From: Lacimicrobium sp. SS2-24
GTDB lineage: Bacteria > Pseudomonadota > Gammaproteobacteria > Enterobacterales > Alteromonadaceae
NCBI RefSeq assembly: GCF_002201535.1
Contig: NZ_NIWW01000004.1
Span: forward strand, 186,001-250,000
Direction of reading: 5' to 3'
Length of the DNA: 64,000 nucleotides
Below the pieces are notes generated by a model. It did not search any database. It worked only from the letters and a program-made list of their open reading frames with translations, and was not told the DNA's origin. Below, piece by piece: positions 1 through 9,600 of the stretch. Every line of letters starts with the position of its first letter. Position 1 is the stretch's first letter. A program made the position numbers and the translations under genes.

Positions 1-375
1 TGCCCCCACAGGAGAGGTCGATTCCAGTATAATCAGATTGCCTTTTTCAAGCACAGGGGCAATGGCTTGGGCAGCTTTTTCGATATAACTGAGATCAGGC
101 TGATGTCCTTCCTTAAACGGCGTCGGTACTGCTATCATAAACGCATCAGCGGGCTCCGGACTCATTGATGCACGCAACTTGCCCATAGTGACTGCCGCCT
201 GCACCACCATGTCCAGATCAGGCTCAACGATATGTACCTTGCCCTGATTAATGGTATCCACCGCTTTTTGCGAAACATCAATACCAATCACCTCTATGCC
301 GCGAGAGGCAATCACCGCAGCGGTGGGTAATCCGATATAACCCAGACCAATCACTGAAACTTTGTTAAACGCCAT
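1..375 (-). CDS. wecC: UDP-N-acetyl-D-mannosamine dehydrogenase, N-terminal part (cut by window start)
   Basis: Only the first 125 codons are inside the window; the gene runs off the left edge. The ATG at 375-373 is preceded by an AAGGA ribosome site about 6 nt upstream. The protein starts with a Rossmann NAD-binding segment (VSVIGLGYIGLPTAAVIA, with the GxGxxG-type glycines) and continues through IGIDVSQKAVD, AVPTPFK and ESTSPVG, typical of the UDP-sugar 6-dehydrogenase family and closest to WecC rather than Ugd. The family oxidises UDP-ManNAc to UDP-ManNAcA in the cytoplasm. With wecB at 2847-3971 it would give an acidic amino sugar for the EPS. The specificity call rests on the N-terminus and on wecB being nearby; a UDP-GalNAc/GlcNAc dehydrogenase is the alternative. 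Confidence 0.85.
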   Translation of the reverse strand, partial: MAFNKVSVIGLGYIGLPTAAVIASRGIEVIGIDVSQKAVDTINQGKVHIVEPDLDMVVQAAVTMGKLRASMSPEPADAFMIAVPTPFKEGHQPDLSYIEKAAQAIAPVLEKGNLIILESTSPVGA

Positions 376-574
376 AATATTCCTTACCTGTTCTTGTATC
401 CGCTACTATATGACTCTTCGCCACTGCGCTCTATTTATTTTAACGATAAGACGGGATGATCACCGCCCAATCCTGTATTTGGTTATGCCTATTGATATTC
501 CGGCACGCGGTTAGCCAGGACAATGACTCTCGTATCGAATCCCTGGACTACTTTATTTTTTAAGTCGCCAGGAC

Positions 575-1462
575 CTAAAGGTTTTTTAAATATTGGGCAA
601 AATCCTGACCCAATTGTGGATGGCGCAACGCGTATTCCACATTCGCCTTCATGTAGCCGAGTTTGCTGCCGCAATCGTGGCTTTTTCCTTTCATATAATA
701 GGCATCCACCTGCTCTGATTTCATCAAGCCAGCAATGGCATCGGTCAGCTGAATTTCATCGCCGGCACCTGGCGGAGTCTGCTCCAGACAGCCCCAGATA
801 TTTTCCGACAGCACATAGCGCCCTACTACGGCAAGATCAGAGGGCGCTTTCTCAGCTTCAGGCTTTTCCACCACTTGCACAATAGCAGAAGATTCACCCG
901 GTTTGAGTGCATGCCCGTTTAGGTCAACGACACCAAACTGGCTGATTTTTTCATGGGGCACCTGCTCCACCATAATCTGATTAATGGCAGTTTGCTCAAA
1001 GCGCTTCACCATTTCCGCCATGTTCTCCTGGGTAAGGTCACTGGCAGCATCGTCAATCAGCACATCAGGTAACACCACGGCAAAGGGACTGTTCCCCACC
1101 AAAGGTCGGGCACATAAAATGGCATGCCCCAGCCCCTTCGCCACCCCCTGACGTACATGCATAATGGTCACGTTTTTAGGACAAATGGCCTGCACTTCAT
1201 CTAATAGCTGACGTTTTACCCGCTTTTCCAGTGTCGCCTCGAGCTCAAAACTGGTGTCAAAATGGTTCTCGATACTATTTTTACTGGCGTGGGTTACCAG
1301 TACAATCTCAGTGATTCCCGCAGCAATACATTCTGCGACAACGTATTGAATCAAGGGCTTGTCTACCACTGGCAGCATTTCCTTTGGGATGGCTTTGGTA
1401 GCAGGTAACATTCTGGTGCCCAGCCCGGCTACCGGAATGACCGCTTTGGACACCTTTTTCAC
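575..1462 (-). CDS. galU: UTP--glucose-1-phosphate uridylyltransferase
   Basis: 295 aa, the usual GalU length. The N-terminus carries the nucleotidyltransferase signature [20 protein letters not shown] followed by [13 protein letters not shown], and further in [20 protein letters not shown] is the expected sugar-binding segment. It makes UDP-glucose from UTP and glucose-1-phosphate. The start is a GTG at 1462, with AAGGA about 8 nt upstream; it overlaps the ugd stop (GTGA, 4 nt), so the two are translationally coupled. UDP-glucose is the direct substrate of the Ugd encoded upstream, so the pair delivers UDP-glucuronate. Nothing unusual is seen in the protein. Confidence 0.96.
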   Translation of the reverse strand: MKKVSKAVIPVAGLGTRMLPATKAIPKEMLPVVDKPLIQYVVAECIAAGITEIVLVTHASKNSIENHFDTSFELEATLEKRVKRQLLDEVQAICPKNVTIMHVRQGVAKGLGHAILCARPLVGNSPFAVVLPDVLIDDAASDLTQENMAEMVKRFEQTAINQIMVEQVPHEKISQFGVVDLNGHALKPGESSAIVQVVEKPEAEKAPSDLAVVGRYVLSENIWGCLEQTPPGAGDEIQLTDAIAGLMKSEQVDAYYMKGKSHDCGSKLGYMKANVEYALRHPQLGQDFAQYLKNL

Positions 1463-2799
1463 AATAGTTTTCCTTGCAGGGATTTCCCCCGCCCTATGCC
1501 ATAATAATCGAATCCCATTGCAGCCAGTTGATCCGGCTCATACAAATTGCGGCCATCAAAAATAACCGGGGTGGAAAGCCGTTCTTTTATCAGTTCAAAA
1601 TCTGGCGCTTTAAACATTTGCCATTCAGTACACACCACCAGGGCGTCAGCGCTATTGAGAGCGCTTTCTTTGGTCCCAACCAGTTGTAAGTCATCCCTGT
1701 GCCCATAAATGCGCTGAGCTTCGTCCATGGCTTTGGGATCAAAGGCCTGCACCTTCGCACCCTCTTGCCATAGGCTTTCCATCAGCACTCTGCTGGAGGC
1801 TTCACGCATATCATCCGTATTCGGTTTAAAAGACAGTCCCCATAAGGCGATCGTCTTGCCTTTGAGGTTCTCCTTAAAGTGAAGACGCAAATACTCGAAT
1901 AACTTCTCTTTCTGAGCATAGTTAACCGATTCCACCGCTTCGAGAATTCTGGCCTGATAGCCAACCCCATTGGCGCTGCGCACCAATGCCTGAACATCTT
2001 TCGGAAAACAGGAGCCGCCATAACCGCAGCCTGCATAAATAAAGTGATAGCCAATACGGGCATCGGAGCCAATTCCCCGGCGCACATTTTCAATATCGGC
2101 GCCAAAGCGCTCCGCGAGATTAGACATCTCATTCATAAAACTGATTTTGGTGGCCAGCATACAATTGGCAGCATACTTGGTCAGTTCAGCACTGCGAATG
2201 TCCATCACAATAATTTTGTCATGGTTGCGATTAAAAGGAGCATAGAGCTCACGTAAGGTTTTCTCCGCCTTCTCAGAGTCGGTACCAAGAATAATGCGAT
2301 CCGGGCGCATGCAGTCACTCACCGCCGCGCCTTCTTTCAGAAACTCAGGATTGGATACCACGTCAAAGCTTGCGCTTTCACTTGTCTGTACTTGTATGAG
2401 CCGTTCTTTAACCTTATCGGCAGTACCCACCGGCACCGTTGATTTGTTAATCACGATTTTATGACCCTGGGCAAACTCAGCAATGGAGCTGGCCACTTCC
2501 AGCACATACTTAAGGTCCGCCGAGCCGTCTTCATCGGGAGGCGTTCCAACAGCAATAAAAATGACTTCTCCGTGCTCAACTCCCACCTTTGCTTCACTGG
2601 TAAAACTGAGACGCCCTGCCTCAAGGTTGCTTTTTACCAGAGTCTCCAGACCGGGTTCATAGATAGGTATGCCTCCCTGGTTTAAAAAGTCCACCTTACT
2701 TTGATCCACATCCACGCACACCACTTTGTGACCCACTTCAGCCAATACGGCGCCCTGAACCAGCCCCACATATCCCACACCGAATACGGTGACTTTCAT
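1459..2799 (-). CDS. ugd: UDP-glucose 6-dehydrogenase
   Basis: 446 aa. The Rossmann N-terminus ([20 protein letters not shown]) binds NAD. The catalytic cysteine segment is seen in [14 protein letters not shown], and the C-terminal UDP-binding half has the family's [14 protein letters not shown]. It oxidises UDP-glucose twice to UDP-glucuronate in the cytosol. ATG start at 2799 with GAGGAAG upstream. It lies 47 bp downstream of wecB and overlaps galU by 4 nt, so wecB-ugd-galU look like one transcript. The product is a plausible uronic-acid donor for the EPS locus. Confidence 0.96.
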   Translation of the reverse strand: MKVTVFGVGYVGLVQGAVLAEVGHKVVCVDVDQSKVDFLNQGGIPIYEPGLETLVKSNLEAGRLSFTSEAKVGVEHGEVIFIAVGTPPDEDGSADLKYVLEVASSIAEFAQGHKIVINKSTVPVGTADKVKERLIQVQTSESASFDVVSNPEFLKEGAAVSDCMRPDRIILGTDSEKAEKTLRELYAPFNRNHDKIIVMDIRSAELTKYAANCMLATKISFMNEMSNLAERFGADIENVRRGIGSDARIGYHFIYAGCGYGGSCFPKDVQALVRSANGVGYQARILEAVESVNYAQKEKLFEYLRLHFKENLKGKTIALWGLSFKPNTDDMREASSRVLMESLWQEGAKVQAFDPKAMDEAQRIYGHRDDLQLVGTKESALNSADALVVCTEWQMFKAPDFELIKERLSTPVIFDGRNLYEPDQLAAMGFDYYGIGRGKSLQGKLL

Positions 2800-2846
2800 A
2801 ATCTTCCTCTGTACTACACGTTATTTATTTCAATGGTACTGCAGGT

Positions 2847-3971
2847 TTATTGCTGCTTAATGATATCTGCGATGCGTGCACATGCCTTGCCATCGCCATA
2901 GGGATTATGGGCGACACTCATGGCGCTGTAGGCTTCTTCGTTATCCAGTAACCTCGCGGCCTCTTCGACGATGAGCTGAGTATCGGTTCCCACCAGTTTG
3001 ACGGTACCCGCTTGGACGGCTTCTGGGCGCTCAGTGGTATCACGCATCACCAGCACAGGTTTACCCAGTGACGGTGCCTCTTCCTGTATACCGCCTGAAT
3101 CGGTCAGAATCAGATAGGACCGGCTCATCAGGTAAACAAAAGGCAGATAGTCCTGCGGGGCAATCAGATGCACATTTTTTGCGTCACTGAGAATGCGTTC
3201 AACTGGCTCTTTGACATTAGGGTTAAGGTGCACCGGATAGCAGACCTGGACATCACCACGGTCAGATAAGGTTTTCAGGGCCTGACATATTCTTTCAAAT
3301 CCCCCTCCAAAACTTTCCCGCCGATGACCTGTTACCAGAATCAGCTTTTTCTTATCATCCAGAAAGCTAAATTGACGTGCAAAGTCTTCGCTCAGACTCT
3401 TATCTTCATCAATCCGCTCAACAACTTGTAATAAGGCATCAATAACCGTATTGCCAGTGACATGAACCTGATTCTTTGGCACATTTTCAGCTAATAGATT
3501 ATCCGCTGAACCCTGAGTCGGGGCAAAATGCAGGGCGGTCAACGCACCGGTCAGTTTACGGTTGCATTCTTCCGGCCAGGGGCTGTAAATATCACCGGTC
3601 CTTAAGCCCGCTTCCACATGTCCTACAGCAATTCGCTGATAAAAAGCGGCCAGCGATGCTGCAAAAGTCGTGGTGGTATCCCCGTGCACTAACACCAGGT
3701 CTGGTTTGGCTTCAGACAAAACGGTTTTTAGTCCCAGAAGAGCGCGACTGGTAATGTCGTAGAGATCCTGGCCCGGTTGCATCAGATCCAAATCGTAATC
3801 AGGTTTCAAATCAAAGAGCTGGAGTACCTGATCCAGCATCTGCCGGTGCTGTGCGGTCACACAGACCTGCACGTCAAACTCAGGTATCTTCTTTAACTCC
3901 AATACCAGCGGGGCCATTTTGATGGCCTCAGGCCGTGTGCCAAACACCAGCAGGATCTTTTTAAAACGCAT
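2847..3971 (-). CDS. wecB: Non-hydrolysing UDP-N-acetylglucosamine 2-epimerase
   Basis: 374 aa, standard for WecB/MnaA. Visible family segments are [18 protein letters not shown] at the N-terminus, [50 protein letters not shown] and [20 protein letters not shown]. These include the histidine and acidic residues that bind UDP and catalyse elimination and re-addition. It converts UDP-GlcNAc to UDP-ManNAc, the substrate of WecC at the window edge. It is transcribed with the carrier protein upstream (112-bp gap) and ugd/galU downstream. Confidence 0.95.
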   Translation of the reverse strand: MRFKKILLVFGTRPEAIKMAPLVLELKKIPEFDVQVCVTAQHRQMLDQVLQLFDLKPDYDLDLMQPGQDLYDITSRALLGLKTVLSEAKPDLVLVHGDTTTTFAASLAAFYQRIAVGHVEAGLRTGDIYSPWPEECNRKLTGALTALHFAPTQGSADNLLAENVPKNQVHVTGNTVIDALLQVVERIDEDKSLSEDFARQFSFLDDKKKLILVTGHRRESFGGGFERICQALKTLSDRGDVQVCYPVHLNPNVKEPVERILSDAKNVHLIAPQDYLPFVYLMSRSYLILTDSGGIQEEAPSLGKPVLVMRDTTERPEAVQAGTVKLVGTDTQLIVEEAARLLDNEEAYSAMSVAHNPYGDGKACARIADIIKQQ

Positions 3972-4083
3972 AACTTTCCCTTTTTACTTTCTGCCTCATA
4001 AGGCCCCAATGCCAGTGGGTTAAAACCACGCTGATTTCGGTTACCTTTTCGCTCGACCTTGGCAGGCAATGCATGTCAACACG

Positions 4084-4326
4084 CTAAACTTTTTCTTCCA
4101 CAAAACGGCACAAACTGCCAAATGTCTCAAAGGTCTCGGCACTGATTTCATCATCATCCACCACGATACCCAGGTTTTCTTCAATGGCGGTCAGTACAGA
4201 CACCACTGCCATAGAATCAAACTCCGGGATGGCGCCCAGCAGCGGCGTATCACTTTCAAATTCGGTATCTGCAGGCATCTGCAACACTTCAACCAAAATA
4301 TCTTTAACAAGAGCGGCTACATTCAT
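4084..4326 (-). CDS. Acyl carrier protein, exosortase-A-locus type
   Basis: 80 aa, acidic, with the phosphopantetheine attachment segment PEFDSMAVVSV; Ser38 in the DSM motif is the expected 4'-phosphopantetheine site. The length and helix pattern fit a type II carrier protein. It is read leftwards, divergently from the AMP-forming ligase at 4454 and the PLP decarboxylase at 6024. Such ACP/ligase/decarboxylase sets are known in a subset of XrtA EPS loci, but the acyl or aminoacyl group carried is unknown to me. Inference: the ligase loads this protein and the decarboxylase and hydrolases act on the bound group. It is unlikely to be the fatty-acid AcpP, which lies among fab genes and has a different helix-2 sequence. 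Confidence 0.9.
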   Translation of the reverse strand: MNVAALVKDILVEVLQMPADTEFESDTPLLGAIPEFDSMAVVSVLTAIEENLGIVVDDDEISAETFETFGSLCRFVEEKV

Positions 4327-4453
4327 GGCTAAACTACCTGTATGCTAACTTTTCATCCTGTATGGTTACCAGGGCCTATTTAACCGGTTTATTGTTCCAT
4401 TATTTCACGGTTTTAGAAACCGCTTTACCTGTATGAAGAGGGATTATTCAGAT
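4327..4453. promoter_or_regulatory. Divergent control region with three CCTGTATG copies
   Basis: This 127-bp gap must hold the leftward start for the carrier-protein/wecB transcript and the rightward start for the ligase/decarboxylase transcript. The octamer CCTGTATG occurs three times in the same orientation, at 4337-4344, 4357-4364 and 4428-4435; the first two starts are exactly 20 bp apart, about two helical turns. The first copy overlaps the presumed ribosome site of the carrier-protein gene. A weak rightward promoter could be TTGTTC near 4392 with TAGAAA near 4414. The repeat is seen directly; a regulatory role is inferred. Confidence 0.4.
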
Positions 4454-6031
4454 ATGGTCACGTTTTTTCATCATCTTGTCAGCATTAATGCGATCCGTGT
4501 TCCGCAAAAATGTGCCCTGCGCTTTAAGCAACAGGACTTCAGTTACCTTCAGCTGAACCATGAAACGAACCGTTTTGCTGCGGGTATTGCAGGACTTGGC
4601 CTGACTCGCCACGACCGGGTGGGTGTGTTTTTGCCCAAAACGCCGGGAAATGTATTCAGCTTGTTTGGTACCAGTGCAGCAGGTGGTGTATTTGTCCCAA
4701 TTAATCCGGTACTCAAGGCACCACAGGTACAGCACATTCTTAATGACTGTGATGTTAAAATACTGGTAACCAGCTCCGACAGACTAAAAATCCTCGCGGA
4801 AGTGCTTGATGACTGCCAGGCGCTGGAGCACATCATCCTTACCGACAAGTTGCCCGAGAACTGGCAGGGACAGGCAACACTGCACCTATTCAACGCCCTG
4901 ACAGAAGATACCACACCGTCACCCCCTGTTACGGATCAGGACATGGCAGCCATTTTGTACACTTCAGGCAGTACCGGTAAGCCAAAAGGCGTGGTGCTTT
5001 CTCACCGTAACCTGGTGTGTGGCGCTCACAGCGTTTCCAGCTACCTGGAAAATTGTCAGGAAGATGTCATTCTTGCTCTGCTACCACTGAGCTTTGACTA
5101 CGGGTTGAGCCAGTTAACCACTGCGTTCTTTGTGGGGGCCACTGCAGTATTGATGGATTTCTTATTGCCGAACGATGTGGTCAAAGCCGTCGAGCGTTAC
5201 AGTGTTAGCGGATTGGCGGCAGTACCACCTCTGTGGCAACAATTGCTCAAAGCCAACTGGCCTGAAGAAACCGGAAAAAAATTACGTTATTTCACCAACT
5301 CCGGTGGCGTCATGCCCGGCGTGACACTTGAAAAGCTGCGCCACACCTTTCCCAATGCCAGCCCCTATCTTATGTACGGACTGACCGAAGCCTTCCGAAG
5401 TACTTACTTACCGCCAGAACTTATTGAGAAGAAGCCCGGTTCCATGGGCAAAGCCATCCCCAATGCAGAAGTCATGGTCGTGCGCCCCGATGGCACTGAG
5501 TGTGAGCCGGAAGAGCCCGGTGAACTGGTGCATCGGGGGCCTCATGTCAGCCTCGGATACTGGAATGCACCGGAAAAAACGGCAGAACGTTTTAAGCCAG
5601 TCCCTAAACCTGTAAACGGCCTGGTGCTAACTGAAATGTCAGTCTACTCAGGTGATACAGTCAAAAAAGACAGTGACGGCTTTTTGTATTTTGTCGGACG
5701 CAAGGATGAAATGATTAAAACGTCGGGCTATCGCGTCAGCCCTTCCGAAATCGAAGAGGCCTGCTATCAGGCCAGTGATGAGGTGGCAGAGGTGATTGCA
5801 ACCTCAGTGGCCGACCCTGAATTGGGGCAGGCCATCGTCGTTTTCGTGGCCCTTAAACAACCAGAGTCTATGGACGAAGGCTCACTACTGACAAAATGTA
5901 AGAAAAATCTGCCTAACTTTATGCACCCCAAATATCTGGAAATTCGGGAAAGCCTGCCCAGAAACCCCAATGGTAAGGTAGACAGGGCATTACTGGCACA
6001 ACAGGCAAAGGAAAACTACTCCCATGAATAA
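4454..6031 (+). CDS. AMP-forming acyl-CoA/acyl-ACP ligase, exosortase A system-associated
   Basis: 525 aa from the ATG at 4454. An in-frame ATG at 4433 exists, but AGAGGGA sits about 11 nt before 4454 and nothing suitable precedes 4433. The adenylate-forming core motif ILYTSGSTGKPKG is at about residues 167-179, followed by YGLTEAFRSTYLPPE, the YSGDTVKKDSDGFLYFVGR hinge region and a C-terminal lysine segment PRNPNGKVDRALL. It fits the TIGR03098-type ligases of XrtA loci. The family activates a carboxylate with ATP and passes it to a thiol, CoA or a carrier protein. The carrier protein faces it at 4084-4326 and the decarboxylase overlaps its stop by 8 nt. The substrate cannot be read from the sequence. 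Confidence 0.92.
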   Translation: MVTFFHHLVSINAIRVPQKCALRFKQQDFSYLQLNHETNRFAAGIAGLGLTRHDRVGVFLPKTPGNVFSLFGTSAAGGVFVPINPVLKAPQVQHILNDCDVKILVTSSDRLKILAEVLDDCQALEHIILTDKLPENWQGQATLHLFNALTEDTTPSPPVTDQDMAAILYTSGSTGKPKGVVLSHRNLVCGAHSVSSYLENCQEDVILALLPLSFDYGLSQLTTAFFVGATAVLMDFLLPNDVVKAVERYSVSGLAAVPPLWQQLLKANWPEETGKKLRYFTNSGGVMPGVTLEKLRHTFPNASPYLMYGLTEAFRSTYLPPELIEKKPGSMGKAIPNAEVMVVRPDGTECEPEEPGELVHRGPHVSLGYWNAPEKTAERFKPVPKPVNGLVLTEMSVYSGDTVKKDSDGFLYFVGRKDEMIKTSGYRVSPSEIEEACYQASDEVAEVIATSVADPELGQAIVVFVALKQPESMDEGSLLTKCKKNLPNFMHPKYLEIRESLPRNPNGKVDRALLAQQAKENYSHE

Positions 6032-7259
6032 ACCCGCAGTGACACATCAGATAATGGACCAGTTCGATCATCAGACAGATCAGTTGCTGATTGGCGGAAA
6101 AACTCTGGATCAGATCGCCACATTATTGGATAAACAGGTCTTCTACGCCTACGACAAAGCAGTCATCGCCGCGCAAATCGCCAAATTCCGGCAGTATGCC
6201 CCTACGCCAATAAAATTGCATTTTGCTATCAAGGCCAACCCTTTGCCTGCGCTGGTTCAGTATGTCGCGCCTTTGGTGGATGGTCTGGATGTAGCCTCAC
6301 AAAAAGAGTTGTTAATTGCTCTGCAGACCAGCATGCCTGCAGAAGAAATCAGTTTTGCCGGGCCGGCCAAAGGCGAGCAGGAAATTCGCGCGGCCATTAT
6401 CGCCGGTGTGACCCTGAATATTGAATCAGAGCTGGAACTGGAGCGGGCCATTCAAGCGGGACAATTGCTCAATAAACTCCCACGCATTGCTTTCAGAGTT
6501 AACCCGGCCTTTGAGTTAAAAGCTTCAGGTATGAAAATGGCCGGAGGGGCTAAACAATTTGGTATAGACGAAGAACGCCTGACTGAGCTACTACCAAACC
6601 TTGATTATAGTGAAATCGATTTTCAGGGTTTTCATATTTTCTGTGGTTCGCAGAATCTCAAACCCGAAGCACTGATCGAAGCTCACACCCAAACCTTTGC
6701 GCTGGCCGAAAAGCTGGTTGGGTTGTGTCCGGTACCGGTAAAATCAATCAACCTTGGCGGAGGTTTCGGCATCCCCTACTTCGCCGGTGAACGTCGTCTT
6801 GATCTGATGCCAATTGGTGAAAACCTAAAATCCTTGTTGGCAGAGACCTCCATAGACTTAAAGCAAACCGAGCTGGTCATGGAATTGGGTCGCTACCTGG
6901 TTGCAGAGGCCGGTGTCTATGCCTGTAAAGTCACTGATATCAAAACCTCTCGGGGGCAGACCTTTGTAATGACCAACGGCGGATTACATCATCACCTGTC
7001 CAATTCGGGTAACTTTGGTCAGGTAATCCGTAAAAACTACCCGGTGGCGCTAGCAAATAAGCTGGGTCAGGAAGCCAACACACAGGTCAATGTGGCCGGT
7101 CCTTTATGCACGCCGCTGGATTCCCTGGCCGACAGAGTCTGGTTACCTCAGCCTGAAGTGGGTGACTGGTTTGTGGTCTATCAGTCCGGGGCCTATGGTG
7201 CGACGGCCAGCCCGCAGGACTTTCTCGGTCATCCCCATGTGGCTGAAATTTTACTTTAA
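6024..7259 (+). CDS. PLP-dependent decarboxylase (LysA/BtrK fold), exosortase A system-associated
   Basis: 411 aa, fold-type III (alanine-racemase-like barrel) decarboxylase of the DAP/ornithine decarboxylase superfamily. The PLP lysine is K70 in HFAIKANPLP. The phosphate-binding glycines are in INLGGGFGIPYF, the LGRYLVAEAG segment matches the EPGRxxVA motif, and the active-site cysteine from the partner subunit is in GPLCTPLDSLADR. It matches the TIGR03099-type proteins of XrtA loci. The start overlaps the ligase stop by 8 nt. Family knowledge: BtrK in butirosin synthesis has this fold and decarboxylates glutamate while it is bound to a carrier protein. The adjacent carrier protein and ligase suggest a similar reaction here; free amino acid decarboxylation remains possible. 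Confidence 0.9.
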   Translation: MNKPAVTHQIMDQFDHQTDQLLIGGKTLDQIATLLDKQVFYAYDKAVIAAQIAKFRQYAPTPIKLHFAIKANPLPALVQYVAPLVDGLDVASQKELLIALQTSMPAEEISFAGPAKGEQEIRAAIIAGVTLNIESELELERAIQAGQLLNKLPRIAFRVNPAFELKASGMKMAGGAKQFGIDEERLTELLPNLDYSEIDFQGFHIFCGSQNLKPEALIEAHTQTFALAEKLVGLCPVPVKSINLGGGFGIPYFAGERRLDLMPIGENLKSLLAETSIDLKQTELVMELGRYLVAEAGVYACKVTDIKTSRGQTFVMTNGGLHHHLSNSGNFGQVIRKNYPVALANKLGQEANTQVNVAGPLCTPLDSLADRVWLPQPEVGDWFVVYQSGAYGATASPQDFLGHPHVAEILL

Positions 7260-7284
7260 AAAAACAAACGCTGACTCAGGCCCA

Positions 7285-9549
7285 TTATTGTTCATGTTTG
7301 GTGTCTGTTTCAGCTTTTCCGATAAAAATGAGGCTTAGTAAACCTAAATAAAAAAGCAATGACACTCTCGCCGAGTCTAATGGTGTGCCAAATACCCCCA
7401 CAATCGCCACTCCAACAATGCCAGAAAAAATAGCTGCGGACGCTGTTGGGGTTTCCCGGTAGGCCTTTATCAGCGCAACCCCAAACATTGATAAAAGCAA
7501 CAGTAATCCGGCAATTCCTTGGTCGTAATACCATTGAAGATAAGTATTTTTAATATGCCATGGTAAATGCACAAAATCATTGTAAAAGAACCAGTGATCA
7601 CTGCCCTGAGCGAATTCAGCATTGTGCAACAGTGGCTGGCCTTCTAACCACAGTTGCAATTCATGAATCTTAACAACGGTTCCTGCAGAGTAATTCTTAA
7701 CATGAAAGAAAGCAGGCCAGCTTGTGAAGATTGTCCCCTTCCCTACATTGCCAGAGGTTAACGTTAAGCTAAGCTCGGAAGGCTCTGAGTTGAGTTGGGG
7801 ACTCTCCGAATTGGTAAAATACGCACCACTACACTGCCTCGCCGTGTTACTCGCGAATATGACATTGCGCTCACACAGATATACACCCAGCCTAGCGTTC
7901 TCTGGGTTGTGAATTCTGGCAGTGACACGCAGTTGAGTCCCTGGATGAATCGCGACGCGCTGTGCAACAGCCATATCATGTCCGCCACCAAGTAACATAA
8001 CACCACCACCAGCGGAGCGCTGAATGTCAAAACTGCCTGTTTCTTTGAGGGATTCAGGGTTGTGTAGCAAATAGTTTCGCGGAAAACTTCCAACGCCATT
8101 GCCGAAAATCAATGTTTTTGCACTCTGATCGCCGCTCGCTAGCACCCGACTCCAATGAGAAAAACGGGTGTTGAGATCTTCGCTTATATTTTCCAGTCGA
8201 CTCCCCATCTGATAACCGCCAAACATCTGCTTGGTCAGCACCAACGCCGGACCCAGCACTATGATCGCAATAAATAATTGCTTTGCAGGCAGACGTCGTA
8301 GACGTTCTGCCAGCAGTAGCGTTGACACCGGCACTAGCACACAAGCCGCAGTGAGTATTGCTATGCTACTAGCCTCTACCTCTATCCACTTGTGATTGAA
8401 ATGATTGATTATTAACTGATAGATGGCAAAACCGATGCCGAGTGCCAAAAGCAACCGCTTTACCCAAAAGCTATCAGTTAACAGCATCACCATTGCCGCA
8501 CCGAGTAGTGTCATCATAAGAATGGCGATGCCTACATTACCGGTTACCTGGATCGCCATGAACAGGGTCATTAGAAACAAAAGCGCTGGCATCAACCAAG
8601 GTTTTAGATTTTCGCGGGTAAAAAAGCAGCTGTTTTTCAGGTAGAGTGACAGAAATAAGATGATACTCAAGAAAACAGCAACGTAAGTCGTTCGGGTAAA
8701 ACCAACGAAGGTAACATAAAGCAGACATATCAAAGCACCTGCTGACAATGCCTTTAATAAACCTGATTTTAACGTCAGTCCCCAAAGCACAATCGGCAAC
8801 GAGAGAACAATAACACCATCAATGACTTCCCCGCCGGTATGCATCTCACTGAATAACCCGGTGGTTCTGTAAGAGCTGCTTGAATCTAGAAGGGTATTGA
8901 TAAACCCGTAGCCGAAGCCCTGGTTAAACAACACCGAAAGCACACCTCTCTCCCAGAGAATAGTGATAAACATTACAAAACAGGCTGCTGCAACGCCAGT
9001 AACAAGCCAGTGCGAAAACGCCTGCTGTGTGTTCCGTTGCTGCAAAACAACCGGTAAAAGGAGTGCTGCCCACAGTAGGCTTTTTGCCAATTTGGCACCA
9101 TATACTTCAAGGTAGTACGGATTGTGCCATTGCGAACTGTCAATATATGAGAGCAGCTGCCAGATATGAGACTGCCAGGCTGACAAGGCGATATATGCAC
9201 CGGCTAACATCCATGCCCACCTATGGACGCCCCAAGATGGAAAGTGGACATCTCTTCGAAACCAAAACCAACCGATGGTCAGCCAGATAAGAAAGTCCCA
9301 CTCAGAGATCAGAAACCGACCACTAGACTGCGTCAGGTCCAGGCTTATCCCGACAATGGGAAAGACCAGAAGCCAACTCAAAGGGTATCTCTGGAGTACA
9401 AGTAAATACAAAGCAGAAAAAACCAATATGGCTTCGTTGAATATCGGGAAATAGACAATACCGTAGAGCGCCAGTAGCAGAAAAATAAGTCCAATACCCA
9501 TCGCCATCGCTTCTGTCCATGTTTGTGGGCGAACTTCCGCTATTCTCAT
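7285..9549 (-). CDS. Wzy/O-antigen-ligase-like membrane protein with periplasmic beta-sandwich insert
   Basis: 754 aa. An upstream in-frame ATG exists at 9576, but AGAGG lies 6 nt before the ATG at 9549, which I prefer. There are about 10-12 hydrophobic segments through residue ~440, then a soluble stretch of roughly 200 residues (~455-675) rich in beta-like sequence, then two or three more membrane helices. The segments LIFGNGVGSFPRNYLLHNPE and HLPWHIKNTYLQWYYDQGIA resemble the large periplasmic loop of O-antigen polymerases and ligases. Predicted role: polymerising or transferring EPS repeat units at the periplasmic face. It is much longer than usual Wzy (about 400-450 aa) because of the insert, which could be a carbohydrate-binding module. 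The gene ends 25 bp from the decarboxylase stop and faces the lyase gene across 51 bp. Confidence 0.72.
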   Translation of the reverse strand: MRIAEVRPQTWTEAMAMGIGLIFLLLALYGIVYFPIFNEAILVFSALYLLVLQRYPLSWLLVFPIVGISLDLTQSSGRFLISEWDFLIWLTIGWFWFRRDVHFPSWGVHRWAWMLAGAYIALSAWQSHIWQLLSYIDSSQWHNPYYLEVYGAKLAKSLLWAALLLPVVLQQRNTQQAFSHWLVTGVAAACFVMFITILWERGVLSVLFNQGFGYGFINTLLDSSSSYRTTGLFSEMHTGGEVIDGVIVLSLPIVLWGLTLKSGLLKALSAGALICLLYVTFVGFTRTTYVAVFLSIILFLSLYLKNSCFFTRENLKPWLMPALLFLMTLFMAIQVTGNVGIAILMMTLLGAAMVMLLTDSFWVKRLLLALGIGFAIYQLIINHFNHKWIEVEASSIAILTAACVLVPVSTLLLAERLRRLPAKQLFIAIIVLGPALVLTKQMFGGYQMGSRLENISEDLNTRFSHWSRVLASGDQSAKTLIFGNGVGSFPRNYLLHNPESLKETGSFDIQRSAGGGVMLLGGGHDMAVAQRVAIHPGTQLRVTARIHNPENARLGVYLCERNVIFASNTARQCSGAYFTNSESPQLNSEPSELSLTLTSGNVGKGTIFTSWPAFFHVKNYSAGTVVKIHELQLWLEGQPLLHNAEFAQGSDHWFFYNDFVHLPWHIKNTYLQWYYDQGIAGLLLLLSMFGVALIKAYRETPTASAAIFSGIVGVAIVGVFGTPLDSARVSLLFYLGLLSLIFIGKAETDTKHEQ

Positions 9550-9600
9550 TAATAACCTCTGCGTGTAAGCTATCATCTGGTTTCAGTTTTTTAATGGTTT

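Noticed and set aside
376-574. Possible terminator or promoter between wecC and galU
   Set aside because: I found neither a stable hairpin with a T-run nor a well-spaced promoter; only the AAGGA ribosome site of wecC is clear.
523-885. Plus-strand open frame opposite the galU 3' end
   Set aside because: No ribosome site, low-complexity Ser/Arg/Pro sequence, antisense to galU.
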